64,000 nt of DNA from Arenibacter troitsensis (GCF_900177645.1 NZ_FXAO01000003.1:186001-250000), one strand, 5' to 3'. Shown: positions 37,649 through 46,289, numbered from the stretch's first letter. Numbers and translations are program-made. The notes: a model not told the origin generated them from the letters alone.

Positions 37649-38866
37649 ATGAACCATCAAAAAGTAAGTTTTAAAAATGTGGACGGAGAAACTTTGGTAG
37701 GGCGTTTGTCCCTTCCGGCCAACCAACATCCACATAATTTTGTACTATTTGCCCATTGTTTTACCTGTAATAAAAACTTTACCGCCATTAGGAATATTAG
37801 TAGGGCCCTAACTGCTGAAGGCTTTGGGGTTTTACGATTCGATTTCACGGGTCTTGGAGAAAGTGAGGGTGAATTCTCAGATTCCAATTTTTCTGGAAAT
37901 GTGGAGGATTTATTGGAAGCTGCCAAATATTTGGAAGCACATTATTCGTCACCAACATTGATTATAGGCCATTCCTTAGGTGGGGCCGCGGCCATTTTTG
38001 CCGCGCAAAAAATATCCTCTATAAGGGCCATTGCAACCATAGGTGCACCATCGAATCCTTTACATGTAGAACATATTTTTAAAAATGATATCGAAACCAT
38101 TAAGGATCAAGGAAATGCGGAAGTAAATATTGGAGGAAGAAACTTTACCATAAAGAAACAGTTTTTGGAGGATTTAAAATCACAATCCTACCCGGAAACT
38201 CTAAAGAATAATAGAAAGTCTATTTTGATCCTTCACTCTCCCCAGGACAAAGTAGTTGAAATAAAAAATGCAGAGGACATTTATATTGCCGTTCACCATC
38301 CAAAAAGTTTTGTTTCCTTGGACGGGGCCGATCATTTGCTTGGGAATCCGAAAGACGCCACCTATACCGGGGAAATTATTGCAAAATGGTCTCAAAGGTA
38401 CTTGGAGATGCCCAGTGCCATAGCGTTGGAAACTGAAAAAGAAGTGGTGGCCAGTTTGGATAGTGCCGATGGATTTACCACTCAAATGAAGGTCGGGAGC
38501 CATTATATAACGGCTGATGAGCCTGTTTCATATGGAGGCAATAATTTTGGACCTTCCCCTTATGAATTGGTATCCGCCGGCCTGTCTGCCTGCACTGTTA
38601 TGACCGTTCAGATGTATGTCAAAAGAAAGAAATGGCCTTTGGAAAATGTGGAAGTGCATACCTCCTATCAAAAATTACATGCGGACGATTGTCAGAATTG
38701 TGATTCGAGCGAGTCAAAAATAGATACATTTCAGAGAGCCATAAAACTTACTGGTGACCTTGACGATAAACAAATTGCCAGAATAATGGAGATTGCGGAT
38801 AAATGCCCGGTTCACAGGACCTTAAAAAGTGAAATAAATATAGTGACTACCCTATTGCGCAATTAA
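37649..38866 (+). CDS. Bifunctional alpha/beta-hydrolase / OsmC-like protein
   Basis: This is a 405-residue fusion. The N-terminal alpha/beta-hydrolase (1 to about 255) has the nucleophile S109 in GHSLGG, an acid in HSPQDKVVE and a histidine in GADHLLG. The C-terminal OsmC domain (about 270-405) has its two peroxidatic/resolving cysteines in LSACTVMTVQMY and DKCPVHRTL. OsmC proteins reduce organic hydroperoxides. The fusion is a known architecture in bacteria; the hydrolase may release acyl or hydroperoxide substrates for the OsmC part. The segment between has an additional CQNCDSSESK loop with two more cysteines. It is cytoplasmic. Confidence 0.92.
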   Translation: MNHQKVSFKNVDGETLVGRLSLPANQHPHNFVLFAHCFTCNKNFTAIRNISRALTAEGFGVLRFDFTGLGESEGEFSDSNFSGNVEDLLEAAKYLEAHYSSPTLIIGHSLGGAAAIFAAQKISSIRAIATIGAPSNPLHVEHIFKNDIETIKDQGNAEVNIGGRNFTIKKQFLEDLKSQSYPETLKNNRKSILILHSPQDKVVEIKNAEDIYIAVHHPKSFVSLDGADHLLGNPKDATYTGEIIAKWSQRYLEMPSAIALETEKEVVASLDSADGFTTQMKVGSHYITADEPVSYGGNNFGPSPYELVSAGLSACTVMTVQMYVKRKKWPLENVEVHTSYQKLHADDCQNCDSSESKIDTFQRAIKLTGDLDDKQIARIMEIADKCPVHRTLKSEINIVTTLLRN

Positions 38867-38873
38867 TATTACC

Positions 38874-38905
38874 AATAAGGGTCATTATGATGACCTGGTC
38901 TTATT
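38874..38905 (+). terminator. Possible terminator hairpin after the OsmC fusion gene
   Basis: GGTCAT (38880-38885) pairs with ATGACC (38890-38895) around TATG, and AATAAG (38874-38879) pairs with CTTATT (38900-38905) across a TGGT bulge. The T-tract is weak. Confidence 0.4.
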
Positions 38906-38989
38906 AAAATATGATTAATTCAATTTAAAGAATGGTTCGACAACATTTTTTATGCTTAACTTTATGCCTATAATTTCAAATAAAACAAC

Positions 38990-39631
38990 ATGAAAAAAAT
39001 CGCTTTTGCATGCTTAAGTTTACTCTTGATTACAGGGATAAGCTGTAAGGATGCCAAAAAAGAACAAGATGGTGCGGCCGTTGAACTGGAGGCCGCCTCT
39101 ACTGAAAAATTTAGTCTGGTAAAAGATTCAACCAAAGTAAGTTTTACGGCTTATAAGACTACCGAAAAATTACCGGTTGGCGGTAAGTTTACCAAAATTA
39201 ATATTACAAATACCACGGAAGGCAGTACCGCTATGGAAGCCCTAAATGGTACCACTTTTAGTATTCCCGTAAGCAGCCTGTTTACAAATGATGCTACAGG
39301 TACCAGGGATCCCAAGATTTTGGAATTCTTTTTTGGTGTTATGGATAATACAGAACTTATTTCAGGAGTATTTAAAGTTGCTGGCGATGATAAATGTAGC
39401 ATAGATGTTACCCTTAACGGAAAAACTGCCAATATTCCCCTAGAACATGAAATGTCCGGAGATGAAGGCCATTCCTTTAGCGGTGTAATGAATTTGGAGA
39501 ATTGGGACGCCTTAAATGCGGTGGCATCCATAAATAAAGCCTGTGAAGCATTGCATACTGGTAAGGACGGTGTAAGTAAGACGTGGAGCGAGGTTGCCGT
39601 TCATGCCGATGTTTTGTTGCAAAAAAAATAA
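38990..39631 (+). CDS. YceI-family lipoprotein
   Basis: This 213-residue lipoprotein has a signal peptide with Cys19 in GISCKDAKK. The mature part matches the YceI lipocalin-like beta-barrel that in other bacteria binds isoprenoid lipids (KVSFTAYKT, GGKFTKINI, TRDPKILEFFFGVM, FSGVMNLENWDALNAVASIN). The canonical first strand and the tail are present, so the domain is complete. It is anchored in the periplasm-facing leaflet or the outer membrane. It is monocistronic, with a strong terminator downstream, and is followed by another lipoprotein gene, the Cu/Zn superoxide dismutase. Confidence 0.85.
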   Translation: MKKIAFACLSLLLITGISCKDAKKEQDGAAVELEAASTEKFSLVKDSTKVSFTAYKTTEKLPVGGKFTKINITNTTEGSTAMEALNGTTFSIPVSSLFTNDATGTRDPKILEFFFGVMDNTELISGVFKVAGDDKCSIDVTLNGKTANIPLEHEMSGDEGHSFSGVMNLENWDALNAVASINKACEALHTGKDGVSKTWSEVAVHADVLLQKK

Positions 39632-39694
39632 ACCTTAAATTTTAAGGAGGGTGCATTTTCCCAAATCCCTTTCCTTGGAATAAAAAGGCTTAAT

Positions 39695-39736
39695 AAACTC
39701 CCCGTATTTATTTAGTTCAAATATGGGGAGTTTTTA
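39695..39736 (+). terminator. Rho-independent terminator after the YceI gene
   Basis: AAACTCCCC (39695-39703) pairs with GGGGAGTTT (39725-39733); TATTT and AAATA extend the pairing inward. A short T-tract follows. Confidence 0.86.
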
Positions 39737-39760
39737 TTTATTGGCACCGCCAAAGGGTAT

Positions 39761-39835
39761 AATACCCCGAGGCTTGTCTCGAATTTTAAAGTTCGTTTCC
39801 TGCGAATGCCTCGAGGGCTTGCCCCGAGGTAGCTT
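39761..39835. repeat. Intergenic hairpin repeat, copy B
   Basis: A CCCCGAGGCTTGTCTCG arm is followed by the hairpin CCTCG-A-GGGC TT GCCC-CGAGG at 39809-39829, a stem of nine pairs with one bulged A and a TT loop. Start and end resemble the shorter element at 24552-24608. No ORF overlaps it. Confidence 0.5.
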
Positions 39836-39891
39836 ACTTAGACCAATTTTTAACTCAATTCAGTTATAAAATAACGCGTTTCCCTTCTAGG

Positions 39892-39923
39892 CTTGACATC
39901 CTTTTACAAAAGTGGTAATTTTA
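39892..39923 (+). promoter_or_regulatory. Possible promoter of the Cu/Zn superoxide dismutase gene
   Basis: CTTG (39892-39895), a 20 bp spacer and TAATTTTA (39916-39923) each differ by one base from TTTG / TANNTTTG. The same stretch contains TTGACA, a coincidental match to the proteobacterial -35. The ATG is at 39947. Confidence 0.4.
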
Positions 39924-39946
39924 TGGGAACCTAAAAAAAATGAAAG

Positions 39947-40534
39947 ATGAGAAATATTCAAATATTGTCAATGGTATTACTATTCCTCGGCACCTATAGT
40001 TGCAAGGAAGCAAAAAAGGAAACCAAGGATACTATGGAAAATGTAGAGGCAATGGCCGAAGAAGTAATGGAGGAAGTGGAGGTGAAAACCCTTAAGTTTT
40101 CACTGGAACCCAAAAGTGACAGTAATGTTAAAGGAGAGGTAAGCTTTACTGAGGAAAATGGAACCGTAAGTATGAATGTTGGCTTGTCCGGACTAACACC
40201 AGGAGAGCACGCAATTCATATTCATGAAAAAGCGGACTGTTCTTCGGCCGATGGGAAATCTACCGGAGGACATTGGAATCCAACCTTTGCCCCCCATGGT
40301 AAATGGGGTTCCCAAGAAGGTTATCACAGGGGAGATATTGGAAATTTTACAGCAGACGAGCAGGGTAACGCAACTGTTGCTTTTTCTACGGACGAATGGT
40401 GTTTGGGATGTGGGGACGAGACCAAAAACTTAATAGGAAAAGCCGTGATAGTACATCAAGGTAAAGATGATTTTGTAACCCAACCCACGGGTGATGCAGG
40501 GGGAAGGATAAGTTGCGCCGGAATTATTGAATAA
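39947..40534 (+). CDS. sodC: Cu/Zn superoxide dismutase, lipoprotein form
   Basis: This 195-residue enzyme converts superoxide to hydrogen peroxide and oxygen in the periplasm. The lipobox is TYSC (Cys19). All metal ligands can be matched: the HIH pair in EHAIHIHEK, GGHWNP, APHGKW, GYHRGD with its Asp, and VIVHQGKDDF. The structural disulfide cysteines are in ADCSS and RISCAG. An extra CLGC motif (in DEWCLGCGDETK) precedes the last copper ligand, where many SodC proteins have none. A Glu/Val-rich spacer (about 24-45) follows the lipid anchor. A strong terminator separates it from the ECF sigma gene. Confidence 0.92.
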   Translation: MRNIQILSMVLLFLGTYSCKEAKKETKDTMENVEAMAEEVMEEVEVKTLKFSLEPKSDSNVKGEVSFTEENGTVSMNVGLSGLTPGEHAIHIHEKADCSSADGKSTGGHWNPTFAPHGKWGSQEGYHRGDIGNFTADEQGNATVAFSTDEWCLGCGDETKNLIGKAVIVHQGKDDFVTQPTGDAGGRISCAGIIE

Positions 40535-40555
40535 AAATTAATTTGGAAAATCATT

Positions 40556-40583
40556 AAGCTGCCTTTTTGGGCAGCTTTTTTTT
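40556..40583 (+). terminator. Rho-independent terminator after sodC
   Basis: AAGCTGCC (40556-40563) pairs perfectly with GGCAGCTT (40570-40577) around a 6 nt loop, followed by T6. Confidence 0.88.
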
Positions 40584-40603
40584 ATCTTTAAAAAAATTCT
40601 TGA

Positions 40604-41137
40604 ATGGAATTAGAAATAATTGTAGCACAATTTCAAAAAAAGGATGCTGATGCTTTTCAAAAGCTGTACAATATGTATTCCGAAAATATTTGTGGGGTAA
40701 TCAATACCATTGTTAAGGATACCAATGTTTCCGAAGAGATATGTCAAGACGTTTTTATGAAAGCTTGGAACAATGCTGAGAGCTATAATGCCTCTAAGGG
40801 GCGTTTCTTTACTTGGATACTAAATATTGCTAGGAATGCAGCCATTGATGAAATACGCAGCAAGTCTTATAAAAACAGTAAAAAGAACCTTTCCGCTGAT
40901 TACTTCGTAGGTATTTTGGAAAGTATGACCGATAGTGAAGAAGGTAAGGAAGATGTTGTTGGCTTAAAAAAACTATTGGTAAATTTAAAGGACAAATGTA
41001 TCGAGATTATAGAGTTGCTTTATTTTAAAGGACTAACACAGAAAGAAGTATCGAAAGAATTGGACATTCCATTGGGAACAGTGAAAACAAGAAATAGAAG
41101 CTGTATTACCCAAATAAGGACCAACATGGCATTGTAA
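40604..41137 (+). CDS. ECF-type RNA polymerase sigma factor
   Basis: This 177-residue sigma-70 family factor has region 2 (about 25-85, with YNMYSENICGVI, EEICQDVFMKAW and FFTWILNIARNAAIDEIRS) and region 4 (about 120-172, with LLYFKGLTQKEVSKELDIPLGTVKTR). There is no sigma 1.1 or region 3. It lies one base before the gene for a membrane anti-sigma factor, the classic SigK/RskA arrangement, and should be held inactive until a signal at the membrane. TATCTTTA at 40583-40590, overlapping the end of the preceding terminator, may be its -7 box. Its regulon is unknown; the sodC neighbour is a candidate. Confidence 0.92.
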   Translation: MELEIIVAQFQKKDADAFQKLYNMYSENICGVINTIVKDTNVSEEICQDVFMKAWNNAESYNASKGRFFTWILNIARNAAIDEIRSKSYKNSKKNLSADYFVGILESMTDSEEGKEDVVGLKKLLVNLKDKCIEIIELLYFKGLTQKEVSKELDIPLGTVKTRNRSCITQIRTNMAL

Positions 41138-41138
41138 T

Positions 41139-41927
41139 ATGGATACAAAGGAATACATAGCATCAGGTATATTGGAACTTTATGTTGCCGGTACCCTATC
41201 CGAACTGGAAAATTTGGAAGTGTATCTCAATGCGGAAAAGTATCCTGAGATAAAGAAGGAAATAGAGGAAATTGAAGCATCCATTCTGTCGTTGTCAAAA
41301 TCCGTTTCCCCTGGGACAAAAGGATTTGGTGATATGCAGAACAGAATGGCCAAGATAGGTACCGCCAAAACCGAACCAATTAGTAACAAGGTAAGTTGGA
41401 CCGCTTATTTAGGCTGGGCCGCATCCTTGTTGTTTATGGGAGGTTTAATCTGGCTTTATCAACAAAACGATCAATTGAAATTGGATCTTGAAGTGGTATC
41501 TAGGGAAAATAATACCATGGAACAACAGATAGCCGATTCCCAAAATTCTTTGAAAAAAACCGAGGAATTATTGAATACCATTCGTGATAAGAATGTTACG
41601 GTAGTGGCACTTGGTGGACAGACCGTCTCCCCTACCTCCTACGCAAAGGCTTATTGGAACAAGGAAGAAAAGAAGGTGTTTATTGATGCTCAAGGCCTGC
41701 CCGACCCTCCTGATGGATTCGTTTACCAAGTGTGGTCCCTAAAATTAAATCCGTTGACGCCAACCAGTATGGGGCTTTTGGAGGACTTTGTCAATGATGA
41801 AAATAAGGTGTTTGCTTTAACCAATCCCAACGAGTCTGAGGCCTTCGGAATTACATTGGAACCAGCAGGCGGTAGTGAATCTCCCACTTTGGAACAGCTT
41901 TATACTTTAGGCGTGGCCACATCTTAA
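41139..41927 (+). CDS. Anti-sigma factor, RskA-type
   Basis: This 262-residue single-pass membrane protein has an N-terminal cytoplasmic anti-sigma helix bundle (about 1-55, with IASGILELYVAGTLSELE), a transmembrane segment (about 87-107), a coiled coil (108-152) and an extracytoplasmic RskA domain (about 155-262, with YWNKEEKKVFIDAQGLP, FVYQVWSLKLN and FGITLEPAGGS). The HxxxCxxC zinc motif of the ZAS class is absent, as is usual for RskA. The gene follows the sigma factor after one base, so translation is likely coupled. Confidence 0.9.
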   Translation: MDTKEYIASGILELYVAGTLSELENLEVYLNAEKYPEIKKEIEEIEASILSLSKSVSPGTKGFGDMQNRMAKIGTAKTEPISNKVSWTAYLGWAASLLFMGGLIWLYQQNDQLKLDLEVVSRENNTMEQQIADSQNSLKKTEELLNTIRDKNVTVVALGGQTVSPTSYAKAYWNKEEKKVFIDAQGLPDPPDGFVYQVWSLKLNPLTPTSMGLLEDFVNDENKVFALTNPNESEAFGITLEPAGGSESPTLEQLYTLGVATS

Positions 41928-42161
41928 TATTTGGAAATTACTTGTAGGAAGAAGAATTTGTATGAAAGGTTCTAGTGGAGTTACCCTTATGGACCTATTT
42001 CATTACCTACCATATGCCTTTTTCTACATGACCATAGTAAAATAAGTCCCTTTAGTAAAAAATGCACTAAAAATCTACTTTTTTGAATGAATTGACCCAT
42101 TGCCTTTTCTGAAAAGAGCCTAAACTTGAGGATAATACTTAAAACATTAAAAATTAACATT

Positions 42162-42536
42162 ATGGCAAGGACACTTTATAACAGATTAGGCGAAATAAAA
42201 GGGATTACAAAGTTAGTGGACGACGTGGTGGATCTGCACATGGGCAATCCAACCATTAGTCCGCGGTTTGTACCTTATAGGGATCAACCGGACCAATTAA
42301 GGCTTATAAAGCAACATACAATCCACTTTTTTTGCGCCGGTGCAGGTGGGCCGCAGGAATATAAAGGAAGGGATATGGTTACGACCCATAAGGGAATGAA
42401 TATTTCAGAACAAGAGTTTATGGCAGTTGTAGATGATATTTTGGAAGCGATGGATGTTAATAATTATGGGGATAAAGAAAAAAAAGATGTTTTGGCAATT
42501 CTCTATTCCCTAAAGGAAGGGGTAATTCGGTTATAG
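42162..42536 (+). CDS. Group I truncated hemoglobin
   Basis: I choose the ATG at 42162, giving 124 residues; the frame is open to a TTG at 42126 but those 12 residues are not family-like. The haem pocket shows F56-F57 in HTIHFFCAGAGG, the conserved GGP turn (62-64), and the proximal histidine H76 in VTTHKGMNIS. Group I truncated hemoglobins bind oxygen or detoxify nitric oxide. Its length matches the family (115-130). It is preceded by 234 bp without another gene and followed by a terminator. Confidence 0.9.
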   Translation: MARTLYNRLGEIKGITKLVDDVVDLHMGNPTISPRFVPYRDQPDQLRLIKQHTIHFFCAGAGGPQEYKGRDMVTTHKGMNISEQEFMAVVDDILEAMDVNNYGDKEKKDVLAILYSLKEGVIRL

Positions 42537-42601
42537 TTGATAAAATTGTAAAGGTTTGTGGTAGATAGATGCACAAGCAATTGGCACATAATTTTTATGG
42601 A

Positions 42602-42633
42602 TGGCCCCGATTAAATGGGGCCAATTTTGTTTT
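42602..42633 (+). terminator. Terminator after the hemoglobin gene
   Basis: TGGCCCC (42602-42608) pairs with GGGGCCA (42617-42623) around an 8 nt loop, followed by ATTTTGTTTT. Confidence 0.68.
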
Positions 42634-42789
42634 ATATCCTTAAGAGGATTTTACCTCCCACCTACTCCCCCAAATCAAATTGAGTTTAGAAAGATTTCAG
42701 AAAAAACAAAAACCTATGAAATTTTGCTAATAATTATTCCTACAAAATAATAGACCTTTGCCTAGTTTAACACCCCAATATCTAATAAT

Positions 42790-44070
42790 ATGAACCTACC
42801 CAATAGCACTAAAGGGATACTTGGCTGCATTATTACGTTATTCTTCTGTTCTTTGTCCGCCCAGGAATCCAAGTTTTCCGACAATAGTAAGTCCGATGCT
42901 CACGTAAACAATAAAAGAGCCGAAAAGTATCAGCAACTTCTTACACTAGGTTATAGTGAAAATGAAATATTCGAGGATCTTGGCAATGCCAACTTTTTGG
43001 TCGAAAATTACGAGGAGGCCATATTTTGGTACAATAAATTAATTGACGTAAAAGCCAGTTCTTCAACAAAGGCAAGTTATTATGAACGCTATCTTTTCGC
43101 TCTAAAAAAAATTAGATCTACAGGAGCAGAAAGTACTCCAGGTAATAAGGATTGGCTAGCACAAATTAAAGGGGACTATCAAATCAATAAAACCCCCGTT
43201 GAAAATAAGACTCACCCGGCTAAAGCAAGTAAATACAGGGATTTCAACTTTCAACAGCCCAATGAACCTGTGGTATCCAAGGAAATGACATTGGAAGATC
43301 TAGGCCTGGAAAATGAGGTGGCTTCGGATATTGAGGATAAGGAAAAATATAAATTTGCCTATAACGCACCAATTGCGATTACCGCAGATGGCCGTACTGC
43401 TTATTTTAGCAAGGCCGTATATACAAAACCATTATATGGCGTCTTTTCAAAAAAGGTATTGGTACACAGAATATTCAAGGCCAATAGAATAAAGGGGAAA
43501 TGGCAGAACATAGAAGAAGTTGCCTTGGCACCAAAGCATTATTCGGCTATCCACCCTACCATTTCACCTGATGGAAGTAGATTGTTCTTTGCCTCCAATA
43601 TGCCAGGTACTTTTGGAAAATATGATATCTACGTAGCAGACCTTCAAAACGACGGTTCTTTTAGTACAGCCAAAAATTTAGGTCAAAAAGTGAACACGGA
43701 CGACAATGATCTTTATCCTAAAATAATAGGAGGCTCTTCCTTGGTCTTTGCTTCGGAAGGTAGAAAGGGATTCGGTGGACTGGACGTCTACATGGTTCAG
43801 GTTGATCAAAGGAAAGTGGGGACTTCCGTTAACCTTGGAACCGACATCAATAGTGTAGAAGATGACTTTTCAATTTTACTGACCGGTAGTAACGGAATGG
43901 GGTACGTAATGTCTAACAGAGGTGAAAGAAAAAGTAATCCGCAAAAGGTGGCATTTACCTATTCCAAGGAAAAAAGGGACAGATTATTGGAGAAAAGGCA
44001 GTTCAATATTTTGGAAAGTATTGAAGACAAGGCACAAATTCATTATTCAAATACTGTTTTTGAGGAGTAA
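42790..44070 (+). CDS. PD40 beta-propeller exported protein without OmpA domain
   Basis: This 426-residue protein has a signal peptide (1-25, LSAQ), a TPR-like helical part (about 38-112, with ENEIFEDLGNANFLVENYEEAIFWYNKL), and WD40/PD40-type propeller repeats (about 195-400, with HPTISPDGSRLFFASN, YDIYVADLQ and GGLDVYMVQV). This is the layout of the flavobacterial OmpA-family proteins encoded beside PorP/SprF, except that the C-terminal OmpA peptidoglycan-binding domain is missing: the protein ends in a Lys/Glu-rich tail. It lies 251 bp upstream of a PorP/SprF gene. A role in gliding or type IX secretion substrate handling is likely from context only. Confidence 0.8.
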   Translation: MNLPNSTKGILGCIITLFFCSLSAQESKFSDNSKSDAHVNNKRAEKYQQLLTLGYSENEIFEDLGNANFLVENYEEAIFWYNKLIDVKASSSTKASYYERYLFALKKIRSTGAESTPGNKDWLAQIKGDYQINKTPVENKTHPAKASKYRDFNFQQPNEPVVSKEMTLEDLGLENEVASDIEDKEKYKFAYNAPIAITADGRTAYFSKAVYTKPLYGVFSKKVLVHRIFKANRIKGKWQNIEEVALAPKHYSAIHPTISPDGSRLFFASNMPGTFGKYDIYVADLQNDGSFSTAKNLGQKVNTDDNDLYPKIIGGSSLVFASEGRKGFGGLDVYMVQVDQRKVGTSVNLGTDINSVEDDFSILLTGSNGMGYVMSNRGERKSNPQKVAFTYSKEKRDRLLEKRQFNILESIEDKAQIHYSNTVFEE

Positions 44071-44161
44071 GGGCTTCCAATAATAATTAAATAAGCAAGA
44101 AATGGTTCACGATAATACTGTGATAAATTCACAGTAAGAATTTACTTACATAATTGTAATT

Positions 44162-44185
44162 TGGTCCCCAATATTTTTTGGACCA
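44162..44185 (+). terminator. Weak hairpin between the PD40 and PorP/SprF genes
   Basis: TGGTCC (44162-44167) pairs with GGACCA (44180-44185); the loop contains six T. There is no proper T-run after the stem, so termination is doubtful. Confidence 0.25.
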
Positions 44186-44321
44186 TTTCAAATGAATTTT
44201 TCTAAAGCCCCGACCAGGTATAAGGTCAACTTAAGATAAATGATCCAAGTTAAGCGAGAGACACGCACTATATGATTATAAGTAACAATTTATAATCGGA
44301 TTAACATAATTTTCCCCTTGG

Positions 44322-46289
44322 ATGAACTGCAGAGGTGCCATTTTTAAGAAGGTATTACTCCTAATATTGTTTTGCATTGTACTCTGCAATGATGCCGTGC
44401 TTTGTCAAGAAGCCAATTCCGATTTTGATTCCTCTACCTCCTATCACAACCAATTGTTCTACAATAGGTTTTTAATTAATCCTGCCTTTTCATTGGTGAG
44501 GGAAAACAAATCGTATGTAAATATTCTACATCAAAATCAATATGCCACCTTTAACGACAATAATCAAAATTATTTTCTGGGATTTGGCAACAAATTGAAT
44601 GAGCATACCGCATTGGGCTTAGGTATTTATGCCAATCGGGCCGGTGTTATGCAGGAATTTGGAATAAACGCCAATTATGCCTCCTCAGTGCAATTGGGTA
44701 GGAATAGCAATTTAAGTTTCGGTACCAATATCACTTATCTGAATGCGGGAATCGACAAAAACAGGATTATAGCATCGGAAAACGACCCTGAAATATTGGA
44801 TGCCAGAAAAGAGACTAGATTGGCCCTTCAACCTGGGGTCGTACTCTCCATAGGTCAGTTCGATGTTGGCCTGTATGCCCAAGACCTCATTAGTTACAAT
44901 CAAACTACCAATAGTGTTATCACGGATTTTAGCGATAAAACGCTAAAAGCCTCGCTTCAATATACCCATGAGCTGGATGCTAGACGTGGATTGTTTACCA
45001 ACGGCAGGATAATGCCTTTGTTACAAGTCCATAGGGATGACGAGGACAAGTTTTCCATTGCAGGATCTGTATTGTTGGACTTGCCGGATTACGGATGGAT
45101 ACAGTCTACCCTTGACGATAGATACGGCTTGTCTGTTGGACTAGGATTTAATCTTGGTAAAAAGATGACCCTGGGGTACGTATTTGAAAAGAATTTTTTA
45201 AAATACGGAGCCAGCCTTGGTTGGAACCATGAACTATCCTTGGCCTACACCTTTAAAAACGACTTTGGGGATACTAGAAGACCCATAGTAAACTCCACCT
45301 ACAGAAAACCCACCTCAACCAAAAAGAAAAAATCGAATCCCGTAGTAAAGAATTACGAGAAAGAGATTAAGAAATTGAAAGCTGAAATTCAGCGAAGGGA
45401 CAAAAATATAAAATTAAATAATTCTGAAAACTCAGAAGTTACAGATGACTATTCCGTTAACAAGGGCCCTGGCAATGATATGTTAAGATTGGGGGCTAGT
45501 AATGACGATGGCGACAATGGCAATGGCAATAGCAATTGCGAATGCCAAAGTACATTGGCATACCAAAATCACTTGCTCTTAAAGGAGCTGTTAAAAAATC
45601 AATACGCCAAAAATGACGACTCAAAAGATCATATCATAAATCTCACAGTGAATACCTCCAATGCCGACAAAGTCGATAAAAATGATGGTTGCCAAAATAC
45701 TCTTGCCTATGAAAACCGTTTAATACTGGATGGACTAATTCTAAGACAAGACTCCTTGGAATCGGCAAATAAAAGGGAGATCGAAAAGAGATTCAATATG
45801 TTGGTGGGAATACTGAAAGACGAGATAAAACGGAGTATGAAAACAGACCTTCGGAAATTAAATAGTGAACAATATGAAACTGCAGTGGCAGATGTCCAAG
45901 AAAAAACCATATACCGAATAAATAATGCCGAGAAAAAAGATTACGCCAAATTGCCAATAAGAATGGAGCAGCAATCGGGTATAGCCGGGGTAAAAACAGG
46001 TTATTATTTGATAGCCAACGTTTATAAGAATAAAGAAAATGTAGATTCCTTTATAAATGACCTAAAACACAAGGGGATTAGTGCCAAGCAATTTTTCAAT
46101 AAGGAAAATGGTTTGTACTATGTGTATTTGGCAGATTACAATAAGAAAAACGAAGCGGAAATGGCTTATACAACCGATTTGGACGGCAAATATCTGAGTG
46201 AAAAATGGATTATGAAGGTGAATAACAACACGGCTACTGCCGAAAACCTATATGAAGACGGAGATGAATTGATGGATCGGTTTGAATAG
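44322..46289 (+). CDS. PorP/SprF-family outer-membrane protein with C-terminal SPOR-like domain
   Basis: This 655-residue protein has a signal peptide (about 1-29, VLCQ). Residues about 30-330 are the PorP/SprF barrel (YNRFLINPAFSLV, ALGLGIYANRAGVM, TRLALQPGVVLSIGQFDVGLYAQDL). PorP/SprF proteins normally end here, near 310-340 residues. Then follow a basic linker, a coiled coil (about 345-370), two similar CQSTLAYQNHLLL / CQNTLAYENRLIL segments each with one or two cysteines, a further coiled coil, and a SPOR-like peptidoglycan-binding domain (about 555-640, TGYYLIANVYKN, NGLYYVYLADY). The family anchors gliding and type IX secretion-associated adhesins. No giant adhesin gene is adjacent. Confidence 0.85.
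   Translation: MNCRGAIFKKVLLLILFCIVLCNDAVLCQEANSDFDSSTSYHNQLFYNRFLINPAFSLVRENKSYVNILHQNQYATFNDNNQNYFLGFGNKLNEHTALGLGIYANRAGVMQEFGINANYASSVQLGRNSNLSFGTNITYLNAGIDKNRIIASENDPEILDARKETRLALQPGVVLSIGQFDVGLYAQDLISYNQTTNSVITDFSDKTLKASLQYTHELDARRGLFTNGRIMPLLQVHRDDEDKFSIAGSVLLDLPDYGWIQSTLDDRYGLSVGLGFNLGKKMTLGYVFEKNFLKYGASLGWNHELSLAYTFKNDFGDTRRPIVNSTYRKPTSTKKKKSNPVVKNYEKEIKKLKAEIQRRDKNIKLNNSENSEVTDDYSVNKGPGNDMLRLGASNDDGDNGNGNSNCECQSTLAYQNHLLLKELLKNQYAKNDDSKDHIINLTVNTSNADKVDKNDGCQNTLAYENRLILDGLILRQDSLESANKREIEKRFNMLVGILKDEIKRSMKTDLRKLNSEQYETAVADVQEKTIYRINNAEKKDYAKLPIRMEQQSGIAGVKTGYYLIANVYKNKENVDSFINDLKHKGISAKQFFNKENGLYYVYLADYNKKNEAEMAYTTDLDGKYLSEKWIMKVNNNTATAENLYEDGDELMDRFE

Noticed and set aside
39893..39921. 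Sigma70-type promoter (TTGACA) before sodC
   Set aside because: Bacteroidota primary sigma does not use this consensus; the overlapping CTTG / TAATTTTA pair is the more plausible reading.
42126..42161. TTG start for the truncated hemoglobin
   Set aside because: The ATG at 42162 begins the conserved part and matches the family length.
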